This document shows positions 35,839-44,642 of a stretch of DNA of 64,000 nucleotides, one piece after another. A model generated the notes under the pieces. The model had not been told where the DNA came from and did no database searches. It worked only from the letters and a program-made list of their open reading frames with translations. A program made the translations under genes and the position numbers. The stretch is from Nitratireductor arenosus (GTDB lineage: Bacteria; Pseudomonadota; Alphaproteobacteria; Rhizobiales; Rhizobiaceae), in the NCBI RefSeq assembly GCF_009742725.1, contig NZ_WPHG01000004.1, forward strand, positions 372,001-436,000, written 5' to 3'. The first letter of the stretch is position 1. The number at the start of each line of letters is the position of its first letter.

Positions 35839-37079
35839 CGGCGATTGCGCCAACGCTGCCGCGCCAGGCGATCAACGCCAAGCTCGTCTCGCTGCTGGCC
35901 GCCGCCGCCATCGCGCTCGGCGTGTTCCTGTCGGGCTTCGTGATCCGCGAACCGGCGCCTTACGAACTCTACATGGCCGTCCTGATCCCGATCTGGGCGC
36001 TGTTCGGCCTGCATGTATCGCGCGGCATGGTGCCGCTTCTCGTGCTTTTGGTCGTCTTCAATCTCGGCGGCGTGGTCTCCATGCTGCAGATGGCGGACCT
36101 CAACGACGCGCCGCTCTATCTGGCGGTATCGCTCTTCCTGGCCCTGACCTCGGTCTTCTTCGCCGCCGTGCTGGAACAGCGGCCCGAGCTCTACCGCCTG
36201 ATCTTTCAGGCCTGGATCGCGGCAGCGCTGTCGACGGCGTTTTTCGGCATTTTGGGCTATTTTCATGCCTTCCCCGGCGCGGAGATGTTCACCAAATTCG
36301 AACGCGCCGCCGGCGTCTTCGAGGACCCGAACGTGTTCGGTCCCTTTATCACCCTGCCGGGCATCTATCTGCTCTACCGGCTTTTGACCGGCCCGATCGC
36401 GCGTATCCCTTATTACGCGCTACCGCTGCTGGTGATCGCCTTCGGGCTTTTCCTGTCCTTCTCGCGCGGCGCATGGGGACTGTTCGCAATCTCGGCAATG
36501 CTGATCACCCTGGCGGTGTTCGTACGCCACCGCGGCGGCGCGTTCCGCATGAAGATCATCGTCATGGCGCTGATCGCGCTTGCGCTGCTGGTGACGGGCA
36601 TCCTGATCGCGTTGCAGGTTCCGGCGATCGCCGACCTGTTCGCCTCGCGCGCCCGGCTGGTACAGGATTATGACGGTGCGCGACTCGGCCGTTTCGCGCG
36701 GCACGCGATCGGATTTTCGATCGCGCTTGAAAACCCACTCGGCATCGGACCGCTCGAGTTCGGCAAGACGTTTGGCGAGGACACGCACAATATCTGGCTG
36801 AAGTCGCTGCTCGCCTATTCCTGGCTCGGCTTCGCGGCCTATGCGGTCCTGATCGTTTGGACGCTGGCGGCCGGCTTCCGCATCCTGCTTCGCGACCGCC
36901 CCTGGCACCCCTATTTGCTGTGCGCTTACGTCGTCCTCGTCGGCCATATCCTGCTCGGCACCGTAATCGACACCGATCACTGGCGCCATTTTTACCTTTT
37001 GCTCGGCCTGGTGTGGGGTGCGATCGCGCTTGAATACCGGCTGGCGCGCACCGGCCCGCCGCGCGCGCCGTCGCGCTGA
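35835..37079 (+). CDS. O-antigen ligase/polymerase family membrane protein
   Basis: A 414-residue protein with about eleven transmembrane segments and the Wzy_C/RfaL-type region LSFSRGAWGLFAIS followed by the large periplasmic loop with NPLGIGPLEFGKTFGEDTHNIWLKSLLAYSWLG. The family joins or polymerises lipid-linked sugars in the periplasm; in an exopolysaccharide locus a Wzy polymerase role is likely. The start is TTG at 35835, overlapping the stop of the phosphotransferase gene (TTGA), because no other start fits. No flippase gene is in this stretch, so it must lie elsewhere. Confidence 0.87.
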   Translation: MTAIAPTLPRQAINAKLVSLLAAAAIALGVFLSGFVIREPAPYELYMAVLIPIWALFGLHVSRGMVPLLVLLVVFNLGGVVSMLQMADLNDAPLYLAVSLFLALTSVFFAAVLEQRPELYRLIFQAWIAAALSTAFFGILGYFHAFPGAEMFTKFERAAGVFEDPNVFGPFITLPGIYLLYRLLTGPIARIPYYALPLLVIAFGLFLSFSRGAWGLFAISAMLITLAVFVRHRGGAFRMKIIVMALIALALLVTGILIALQVPAIADLFASRARLVQDYDGARLGRFARHAIGFSIALENPLGIGPLEFGKTFGEDTHNIWLKSLLAYSWLGFAAYAVLIVWTLAAGFRILLRDRPWHPYLLCAYVVLVGHILLGTVIDTDHWRHFYLLLGLVWGAIALEYRLARTGPPRAPSR

Positions 37080-37142
37080 CGGCATCTTCGGGCAACGCCA
37101 ACGCCTGCATGGACGATCGGACCATATCGCTGCGGGCGCGGA

Positions 37143-37903
<761 letters not shown>

Positions 37904-37907
<4 letters not shown>

Positions 37908-38671
37908 TGCTCACTCTCCCCCAGATAGGCTTCCTTGACCTTCGGATCGGCGCGGACCTCTTCGGGCGAACCTTCAGCGATGATGCGGCCCTGCGCCAGG
38001 ACGCTGATGCGGTCGGCCAACGAAAATACCACATGCATGTCGTGCTCGATGATCACCTTGGTCATGCCGCGCTGTTTGAGGCGCTTGAGCAGATCGATGG
38101 TCATGTTGGTGTCGTGCCTGGACATGCCGGCGGTCGGCTCGTCGAGCAGCAGCAGCTTGGGACGCTGAATCAGGCACATGCCCATCTCCAGCCGCCGCTT
38201 GTCGCCGCGCGACAGGCTTCCGGCGAGCGCATGGCGCTGCTCGTGAAGACCAACGTCGCGCAGCACGGCCTCGGCCTCCTCGCGGATATCGGCCTGGCCG
38301 CTGACCGCCTGGATCGCGTTGAAGCGAAAGGCCCCGTCGCGGCGGGCGAAAGCGGGAATCATGACATTGTCGAGCAAGGACAGATCGGCGAATATCTCAG
38401 GCGTCTGGAACACCCGGCTGACGCCGAGCTGGTTGATCTCGTGCGGCTGATGGCTGTCGAGAACCTCGCCGTCGAAGATCACGTGGCCGGTGTCGGGGGT
38501 TATGCGCCCGATGCACACATTAAGCAGGGTCGATTTCCCGGCCCCGTTCGGTCCGATGATGGCATGAACAGTGCCTTCCTCGATCTGCAGGTCGACGTCG
38601 CTCAGCGCCTTCAGGCCGCCGAAGCTCTTGCTGACGTCGGCGACGTTGAGAACCATGTTCTGCGTGGACAT
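37904..38671 (-). CDS. ABC transporter ATP-binding protein, LivG type
   Basis: A 255-residue ATPase with Walker A GPNGAGKST, signature SLSRGDKRRLEMGMCLIQRPK (SRGDK instead of the usual SGGQQ), Walker B LLLLDEPTAGMS and the switch His in IIEHDMHVV, all in LivG positions. The altered signature SRGD is typical of the amide/urea branch of this family. It lies 5 bases after the LivM-type permease and overlaps the LivF-type gene. Confidence 0.92.
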
Positions 38672-38676
38672 GCGCC

Positions 38677-39825
38677 CTACTCCGCTGGCTGCGCCGACCC
38701 GGCCGACAATTCGGCCCGGGACGATTTGCGTTTGACGCCGGCCAGCTTTGCGAGGCGGGCGATGCCTTCCATGATGCCGCCCGGCAGGAAGATGACGATC
38801 AGCATGAAGATGACGCCGAGGGTGAGATGCCAGCCGTCGCCGACGAACAGGCCGGCGAGCTTGACCGCTACGGTCTCCAGCCCGTCGGGCAGGAAAGCGA
38901 AGGTGGCATGCAACGTGCCCTCATTGAAGGAGGAGAAGATGTTTTCGAAATACTTGATGACGCCTGCGCCCAGCACCGGCCCGACCAGCGTGCCGACGCC
39001 GCCCAGAATGGTCATCAGCACCACCTCGCCGGAGGCCGTCCACTGCATGCGCTCGGCGCCGGCGAGCGGATCGGTCGCCGCCATCAACGAGCCCGCCAGC
39101 CCGGCATACATGCCCGAGATGACGAACGCGGTCAGCAGATAGGGTTTCGTGTTGAAACCGGTATAACGCATGCGGTTCTGGTTCGACTTGATCGCCCGCA
39201 ACATCATGCCGAAGGGTGAGCGGAAGATGCGCATCGTCAGGAAAAAGCAGATGATCAAGGCCCCGGCGCAAAAATAGAAACCCGGATAGCCGCTCATGTC
39301 GATGCCGAACAGATTGGTCTGCGGCAACCCGGCACCCGGCGCGGCGAATGCATTGTCGATGATGCGTGGATCGTTCAGCGTCAATTGCAGGCCGGTCTCG
39401 CCATTGGTGATCGGGGTGAGCACGGAGTAGGCGAGGTTGTAACTCATCTGCGCGAAGGCGAGCGTGAGGATGGAAAAATAGATGCCCGAGCGGCGCAGGC
39501 TGATAAAGCCGATGACGACGGCGAACAGACCGGCGGCGGCGATGCCGAAAATGACACTGGGGACGACGTTCATGGTGAAGAGCTTGAACGACCACACGGC
39601 GGCGTACGAGCCGACGCCCAGAAAGGCCGCGTGACCGAAGGAGAGATAACCCGTCAGGCCGAACAGGATGTTGAAGCCAAGGGCGAAGATGCCGAAAATG
39701 CAGAATTTCTGCAAAAGCGCGGGATAACCGGCGCCGAACGGCGTCAGCGTCCACGGACTGATCAGCACCACGAGCGAAAAGCCCAGGAAAAGCAGCCAGT
39801 CATTGCGTGAAAGATTGGCGAACAT
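38677..39825 (-). CDS. Branched-chain amino acid-type ABC permease, LivM type
   Basis: A 382-residue inner-membrane permease with about ten helices. It has the [22 protein letters not shown] segment and the cytoplasmic EAA-like loop [27 protein letters not shown], and ends with a charged tail. It is longer than E. coli-type LivM cores because of an extra loop around residues 150-185. ATG at 39825 lies 4 bases past the LivH-type stop. Confidence 0.92.
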   Translation of the reverse strand: MFANLSRNDWLLFLGFSLVVLISPWTLTPFGAGYPALLQKFCIFGIFALGFNILFGLTGYLSFGHAAFLGVGSYAAVWSFKLFTMNVVPSVIFGIAAAGLFAVVIGFISLRRSGIYFSILTLAFAQMSYNLAYSVLTPITNGETGLQLTLNDPRIIDNAFAAPGAGLPQTNLFGIDMSGYPGFYFCAGALIICFFLTMRIFRSPFGMMLRAIKSNQNRMRYTGFNTKPYLLTAFVISGMYAGLAGSLMAATDPLAGAERMQWTASGEVVLMTILGGVGTLVGPVLGAGVIKYFENIFSSFNEGTLHATFAFLPDGLETVAVKLAGLFVGDGWHLTLGVIFMLIVIFLPGGIMEGIARLAKLAGVKRKSSRAELSAGSAQPAE

Positions 39826-39829
39826 CGGT

Positions 39830-40846
39830 TCAGTCCTCCATCACGCCGGCGCGGCCCATCAACCCGCGCGGCATGGTCAGCAGGATGATCACGGCAATCA
39901 GATAGATGATGATCTGGTCGATGCCGGGAAAGATGCTCTTGACCTCGTTCATCGAGGCGAAGGATTGCAGGATGCCGAGCAGGAAGCCGGCGAGCACGGC
40001 GCCCGACAGCGAGCCCATGCCGCCGACCACCACGACCACGAAGCTCAACACCAGAAAATCCATCCCGATATGATAGTCGGGCGGCAGGATCGGCGTGTAC
40101 ATCACGCCGGCGAGCCCGGCCACGACCGCGGCGATGCCGAACACGACTGTGAAGCGTTTTTCGATGTCTATGCCCAAAAGCCCGACCGTCTCGCGGTCGC
40201 GCATGCCCGCACGCACCACCATGCCGTAAGTGGTGAAGTTCAGAAAAGCGAATACGGCGCCGATGACGGCGGCGGCGAAGACGAAATAGATCAGACGCCA
40301 CCAGGGATAGACGATGAAGGCGTCAGTCATGCCCAGCCAGGCGGCGATGTTGGCGGTGCCGTTGAAGATGTCGGGGGCCGATTGCGGGATCGGGTTGGCC
40401 CCGAAGATCTTCTTGACGATTTCCTGCACCACAATCGCCATACCGAAGGTGACGAGGATCTGGTCGGCGTGCGGCCGCTTGTAGAAATGGCGGATCAACC
40501 CGCGCTCCATGATCAGCCCAATGGCCAGCATCACCGGAATGGCGATCAGGATCGACAGCGGCACCGACCAGTTGACGATCGCAGCGCCAAGCTCGCCGAA
40601 CTGGTGTTCCATGAAGGGGATCGCCTTGGGAGCGAAGAGCTGGCCTTCCGCCTTTGGCGGCTGGATCGGCCACGTCAGCAGCGCGTTGAAGGAAACGGCG
40701 CAGAACGCGCCGAGCATGAACAGCGCGCCATGCGCGAAATTCACGACCCCCAGCGTACCGAACACCAGGGTCAACCCAAGCGCGATCAGCGCATAGGCCG
40801 CGCCCTTGTCGAGACCGTTGAGAATTTGGATGATGATTGCGTCCAT
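39830..40846 (-). CDS. Branched-chain amino acid-type ABC permease, LivH type
   Basis: A 338-residue inner-membrane permease, starting [37 protein letters not shown], the classic LivH opening. A long insertion (about residues 60-90, [21 protein letters not shown]) is not in typical LivH and suggests a subfamily. The conserved [17 protein letters not shown] segment closes the domain. ATG at 40846 follows GGCAAGG; the frame's 46-codon extension is rejected. Confidence 0.92.
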   Translation of the reverse strand: MDAIIIQILNGLDKGAAYALIALGLTLVFGTLGVVNFAHGALFMLGAFCAVSFNALLTWPIQPPKAEGQLFAPKAIPFMEHQFGELGAAIVNWSVPLSILIAIPVMLAIGLIMERGLIRHFYKRPHADQILVTFGMAIVVQEIVKKIFGANPIPQSAPDIFNGTANIAAWLGMTDAFIVYPWWRLIYFVFAAAVIGAVFAFLNFTTYGMVVRAGMRDRETVGLLGIDIEKRFTVVFGIAAVVAGLAGVMYTPILPPDYHIGMDFLVLSFVVVVVGGMGSLSGAVLAGFLLGILQSFASMNEVKSIFPGIDQIIIYLIAVIILLTMPRGLMGRAGVMED

Positions 40847-40946
40847 GACCTTGCCGCCCCGTCCGGCTCCAAAGCCCGCACGAGGCGGGCCACGATGACG
40901 ACCGGCCGCCGCGAGGGCGACCGGTCTGGTTTTTCGGCCCTTCGGC

Positions 40947-42290
40947 CTAGCAGCTCTTGCCGTCGTTGGGCCCGAGCTCGCCACCGAAGATCGAGGGGTC
41001 GTAGGTCAACGTCTCGCGGTCGACTTCCTTGACGATCTTGAGCAGGTCGTATTCCGACTGTTTGTCATCGTTGCCGCGCACGACCAGCGCCTTCTTGAAG
41101 CACTGGTGATCCTCGGCCCGATAGAGCGTGGGACCGTTGCCCATACCGTCGAATTCGAAGCCCTCAAGCATCTTGATGACTTCCGGCGCGGCGAAGGTTC
41201 CGGCCCGCTCGCACGCGTCGGCATAAAGCAGCGTCTGGACGTAGCAGGTATGGGCGGCCTGGGATGGCGGGAAGCCGTATTCCTCGCCGAAGGATTTGAC
41301 GAAGGCCTGCGAGGCGTCGTCCTGCAGCGACCAGTTCCAGTTGGTGGTGCCGAGAATGCCCTCGATGTTCTTGCCGGCGCCCTGCGCCATCAAGCGCGAG
41401 AACAGCGGCACGACGATCTGGAAATCCTTGCCGTTGACCTGCTTGTCGCGCAGGCCGAACTGAACGGCCTGGGTCAGGGAATTGACCATGTCCTTACCGT
41501 AGTGGTTGAGGACCAGCACGTCGGCGCCGGAATTCAGCACCGGGGTGATATATTGCGAGAAATCGCCGGCGCCGAGCGGCGTGCGTACCGCCGAAACCGT
41601 CTCCCAACCGAGGTTTTCGGTGGCGTTGATGATCGATTCCTCCTGGGTCCAGCCCCAGGTATAATCGGCGGTCAGATGATAGGCGCGGCGCTCCGTGCCG
41701 TATTCCTCGGCGAGAACCGGGCCGAGCGCCTGGCCGGACATATAGGCGTTGAAGAAATGGCGGAAGCCGTAGCGCTTCTTGTCCTTGCCGGTGGTGTCGT
41801 TGGAATGCGTGAGGCCGGCCATGAAGATGATGCCCATCTCATTACACAGTCCCTGCACCGCGACCGCGACGCCCGACGAGGACCCGCCGGTGATCATGAT
41901 CGCGCCCTCCTTCTCGATCATCCGCTTGGCGCTGTCGCGCGCGGCGTCGGACTTGGTCTGCGTGTCGCCGGTGACGAACGCCACCTTCTTGCCGAGCACG
42001 CCACTGCCCTTCAGCGCCTTTGAGGTGAAGGTGCTCAAGAGGCCGCCATCGCCCTCGCCGTTCAGATGTTTGACGGCAAGCTGGTAGGCGCGCAGCTCAT
42101 CGGCGCCCTCGTCGGCATAGGCGCCGGTCTGCGGCACGTTGAAGCCGAAGACCACCGAATCGCCCTTGGGCATGTTGCAATAATCCTGCGCGCGTGAAGC
42201 ACTGGTGAAAATGGTCGGTACGGCCAGCCCGGCGCCCAGCGCGGCGCTGCGCGTGAGAAAACCGCGGCGGTTCATTTTGTCGAAATTCAT
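40947..42290 (-). CDS. ABC transporter substrate-binding protein (HAAT type, Tat signal)
   Basis: A 447-residue periplasmic-binding protein of type I fold. The N-terminus MNRRGFLTRSAALGAGLAVP holds a twin-arginine export signal. The mature part contains VFGFNVPQTGAYADEGADELRAYQLAVKHLN and MITGGSSSGVAVAVQGL, typical of ligand-binding positions in LivJ/AmiC-like proteins. ATG at 42290 has GAGGAA upstream. It is first in the operon, divergent from a ScfR-type regulator, so the ligand may be a short carboxylate or amide rather than a branched-chain amino acid; that is inference. Confidence 0.9.
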   Translation of the reverse strand: MNFDKMNRRGFLTRSAALGAGLAVPTIFTSASRAQDYCNMPKGDSVVFGFNVPQTGAYADEGADELRAYQLAVKHLNGEGDGGLLSTFTSKALKGSGVLGKKVAFVTGDTQTKSDAARDSAKRMIEKEGAIMITGGSSSGVAVAVQGLCNEMGIIFMAGLTHSNDTTGKDKKRYGFRHFFNAYMSGQALGPVLAEEYGTERRAYHLTADYTWGWTQEESIINATENLGWETVSAVRTPLGAGDFSQYITPVLNSGADVLVLNHYGKDMVNSLTQAVQFGLRDKQVNGKDFQIVVPLFSRLMAQGAGKNIEGILGTTNWNWSLQDDASQAFVKSFGEEYGFPPSQAAHTCYVQTLLYADACERAGTFAAPEVIKMLEGFEFDGMGNGPTLYRAEDHQCFKKALVVRGNDDKQSEYDLLKIVKEVDRETLTYDPSIFGGELGPNDGKSC

Positions 42291-42476
42291 GAAATTCCTC
42301 CCTCGGGTGTCGGTGCGGCGCCATGCGGCGATGCATGCTGGCCGCCCGTACCCCTTTCTGCGCAAATTCTGTCAATCCTTCAATAAGCCTTTGGTTTATA
42401 TGGAATTTTTTGTAAATACCTTGCGCCATGCACACCAATTGAAGTAAATAATTCACAAAAGGATGGATTGCCGACG

Positions 42477-43898
42477 ATGACCAGGACGCTTTCGGGGTTG
42501 AAAATCAGGGCATTGCGCAAAAAGCGCGGACTTACGCAGGCCGAGCTCGCCCGTCGCGCCGGCATCTCCGCCTCCTATCTGAACCTGATCGAGGCCAACC
42601 GCCGCCCGGCGACCGCGGCGCTGCTCGAGCGTCTCGCCGAGGGCCTTCAAACCGAACGCGCGACGCTTGACGGGCAGGCGGAGAAGCGACACGTCGACGA
42701 TCTCAACGAGGTCGCCGCCGATCCCGCCATCGGCGCGACCGCCATGCCGCCGGATGGCGCCGAGGAACTGGTCGGCCGCCTGCCAGACTGGGCGGACCTG
42801 CTGCTGCGCCTTTACCGGATCTACCGCGATCGCGACGAGGCGGTGACGGCGCTGGCCGACCGCCTCAACCGCGATCCCTTCCTGGCCGACAGCGTCCACC
42901 GTATGTTGACCAATGTGACGGCCATCCGCTCGGCGGCCGAGATCCTGTCCGACGAAGAACGACTCGACCAGCCGAGCCGGCGCCGCTTCCTCGACATCAT
43001 CGCCTCCGACAGCGCCCGCCTGTCGGACACCGCCCAGGCGCTGGTGGACTTTTTCGGCAGCGCCCACATGCGGGTGCGTTCGGCCACACCGATGGAAAGC
43101 GTCGACGCCTTCATCGCCGAAACCGACAATTTCTTTCCCGATCTCGAGACGCTCGCCGTTTCCCTCGACAGCGTCGAGCCGGACGACCGCAGGCCCGGAC
43201 ATTACGACCCGTCCAGCCGCTTCACCCTCGTCAGGAACACCGTTCGCGACGCCGCACGCCCTCAGATCGAGCGGATCGTGGCACTCCACCCCGCACTCGG
43301 ATCGGAAACGGCGCACGCGCTCGCCATCGCCGCGCTGGAAAGCTATGTCGCCGGCGCCGTCCTGATGCCGTACGACGACTTCCTGCAGGCCGCGCGCGAG
43401 ACCCGCTACGACATCGACGCGCTGATGCGCCGGTTCGGCGTGTCCTACGAACAGGCCGCCCACAGGCTCGCCACCTTGCGCAGACCGGGGGCGGAAGGCG
43501 TGCGGTTTGCCTATATGCGCTCCGATCCGTCGGGCTACGTGACCAAGCGGCTGCCGCTCGCCCCGCTGCCCCTACCACGCTACGGCACGGCCTGTCCGTT
43601 GTGGGCGATCTATGGCGCGTTCCAGAGCCCGGGCGTCACTGTCCGGCATTTCGGCGCACTGCCCTCGGGTGAAAGCTTCCTGTTCTTCGCCCGCGCCGTC
43701 GACAAGAGCACGGCCACGATCGGCAGGCCGCGCAACCTGCAATCGATCATGCTCGTGTGCCAGTCGTCGGAGGCCGACGCGACGATCTACGCAGACGGCA
43801 TCGACCGGGCCGCCGCGACACTCGCGGTGGGCACGGTGTGCCGGCTTTGCTCGCGCCGTGACTGCCGCCACCGCCAGGAAGCCCCGTTGATTGCATGA
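42477..43898 (+). CDS. XRE/ScfR-type regulator (short-chain acyl-CoA regulator family)
   Basis: A 473-residue transcription factor. The N-terminal helix-turn-helix is LKIRALRKKRGLTQAELARRAGISASYLNLIEANRRPA; the middle resembles the M78-like region of this family but without HExxH; the C-terminal DUF2083-type part ends with a cysteine cluster CRLCSRRDCRHRQEAP. Relatives (RamB, ScfR, PrpC-associated regulators) sense acyl-CoA and control acetate or propionate use. ATG at 42477 is used; TTG at 42468 lies closer to the AAAAGGA site. It is divergent from the ABC importer and precedes the response regulator, suggesting it governs both. Confidence 0.85.
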   Translation: MTRTLSGLKIRALRKKRGLTQAELARRAGISASYLNLIEANRRPATAALLERLAEGLQTERATLDGQAEKRHVDDLNEVAADPAIGATAMPPDGAEELVGRLPDWADLLLRLYRIYRDRDEAVTALADRLNRDPFLADSVHRMLTNVTAIRSAAEILSDEERLDQPSRRRFLDIIASDSARLSDTAQALVDFFGSAHMRVRSATPMESVDAFIAETDNFFPDLETLAVSLDSVEPDDRRPGHYDPSSRFTLVRNTVRDAARPQIERIVALHPALGSETAHALAIAALESYVAGAVLMPYDDFLQAARETRYDIDALMRRFGVSYEQAAHRLATLRRPGAEGVRFAYMRSDPSGYVTKRLPLAPLPLPRYGTACPLWAIYGAFQSPGVTVRHFGALPSGESFLFFARAVDKSTATIGRPRNLQSIMLVCQSSEADATIYADGIDRAAATLAVGTVCRLCSRRDCRHRQEAPLIA

Positions 43899-44005
43899 AA
43901 CGCGGCACGGGCCGGGCATGAGGCGGCAGGCGTCAGACAAAAGACGTATGTTTGAACGGTGCCGATCCGTGTAGGACAAACCGCAAAAACAAGTGGGGAC
44001 GAGGG

Positions 44006-44377
44006 TTGGAGCGGGCACGCATCCTGATCGTCGAAGACGAGCCCAATATCGTGGAATCGCTGCGTTTCATTCTGGAGCGGGCCGACTTCGCCGTACAAGC
44101 GGTCGCCAGCGGCGCCGACGCGCTGGAGCGGCTGCGCCATGACCGGTTCAGCGCCGCCGTCCTCGACGTGATGCTGCCTGGCATGAACGGCTTCGAGCTG
44201 CTGCGCGCGATCCGCGCCGATCCTGCCCTGGCACGGCTGCCCGTTCTCGTTTTGACCGCCAAGGGCCAAGCCGCCGACCGGCGCACGGCCGAAACGATCG
44301 GCGCCGATGCCTTCATCACCAAACCGTTTTCCAACGCAGACGTCGTAGCGCGGGTGCGCTCCATTGTCGGCGCGTGA
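44006..44377 (+). CDS. Single-domain response regulator (receiver only)
   Basis: A 123-residue CheY-like protein without output domain. The phosphoacceptor is Asp54 in AAVLDVMLPGMNGFELL, with the acidic pair in VEDEPN near the start, Thr in VLVLTAKG and Lys in FITKPF. The start is TTG at 44006 after GGGGACGAGGG; the frame extends upstream without homology. Its end overlaps the next gene by 14 bases, which in turn overlaps the histidine kinase, so the three are one translational unit. It probably receives phosphate from that kinase; its target is unknown. Confidence 0.88.
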   Translation: MERARILIVEDEPNIVESLRFILERADFAVQAVASGADALERLRHDRFSAAVLDVMLPGMNGFELLRAIRADPALARLPVLVLTAKGQAADRRTAETIGADAFITKPFSNADVVARVRSIVGA

Positions 44378-44642
44378 ACAGGATGACCGGCGCGACGACA
44401 GGCGCGGCGCGCGCGACCTGGCATCCGTGCTGCCCTTCGCCGCCGTCTTCCTGTTTCTGCCGCCCTTCATCCTGATCTTCACCGCCCCGGTGGCACCGGG
44501 CGGCATTCCCCTGATCGTGCTCTATATCTTCGGCATCTGGGCCCTCGTCATCGTGTGCGCGGCCATCGTGGCGGCCCGGCTTTCAGCTTCCGGCGAGCGC
44601 GACGAGGCGACAAGGCGGCCCGACGAACCGGCAAAAAGCTGA
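44364..44642 (+). CDS. Small two-helix membrane protein of the symporter-kinase operon
   Basis: A 92-residue protein with a charged N-terminus (REQDDRRDDRRGARD), two hydrophobic helices (VLPFAAVFLFLPPFILIF and IPLIVLYIFGIWALVIVCAAIVAA) and a charged tail. It starts at a TTG inside the response-regulator gene and its stop shares bases with the kinase start (TGATG). The arrangement resembles small subunits encoded before sodium/solute symporters (DUF485/DUF4212), so it may assemble with the symporter-like part of the next protein. No enzymatic motif is visible. Confidence 0.75.
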   Translation: MSAREQDDRRDDRRGARDLASVLPFAAVFLFLPPFILIFTAPVAPGGIPLIVLYIFGIWALVIVCAAIVAARLSASGERDEATRRPDEPAKS

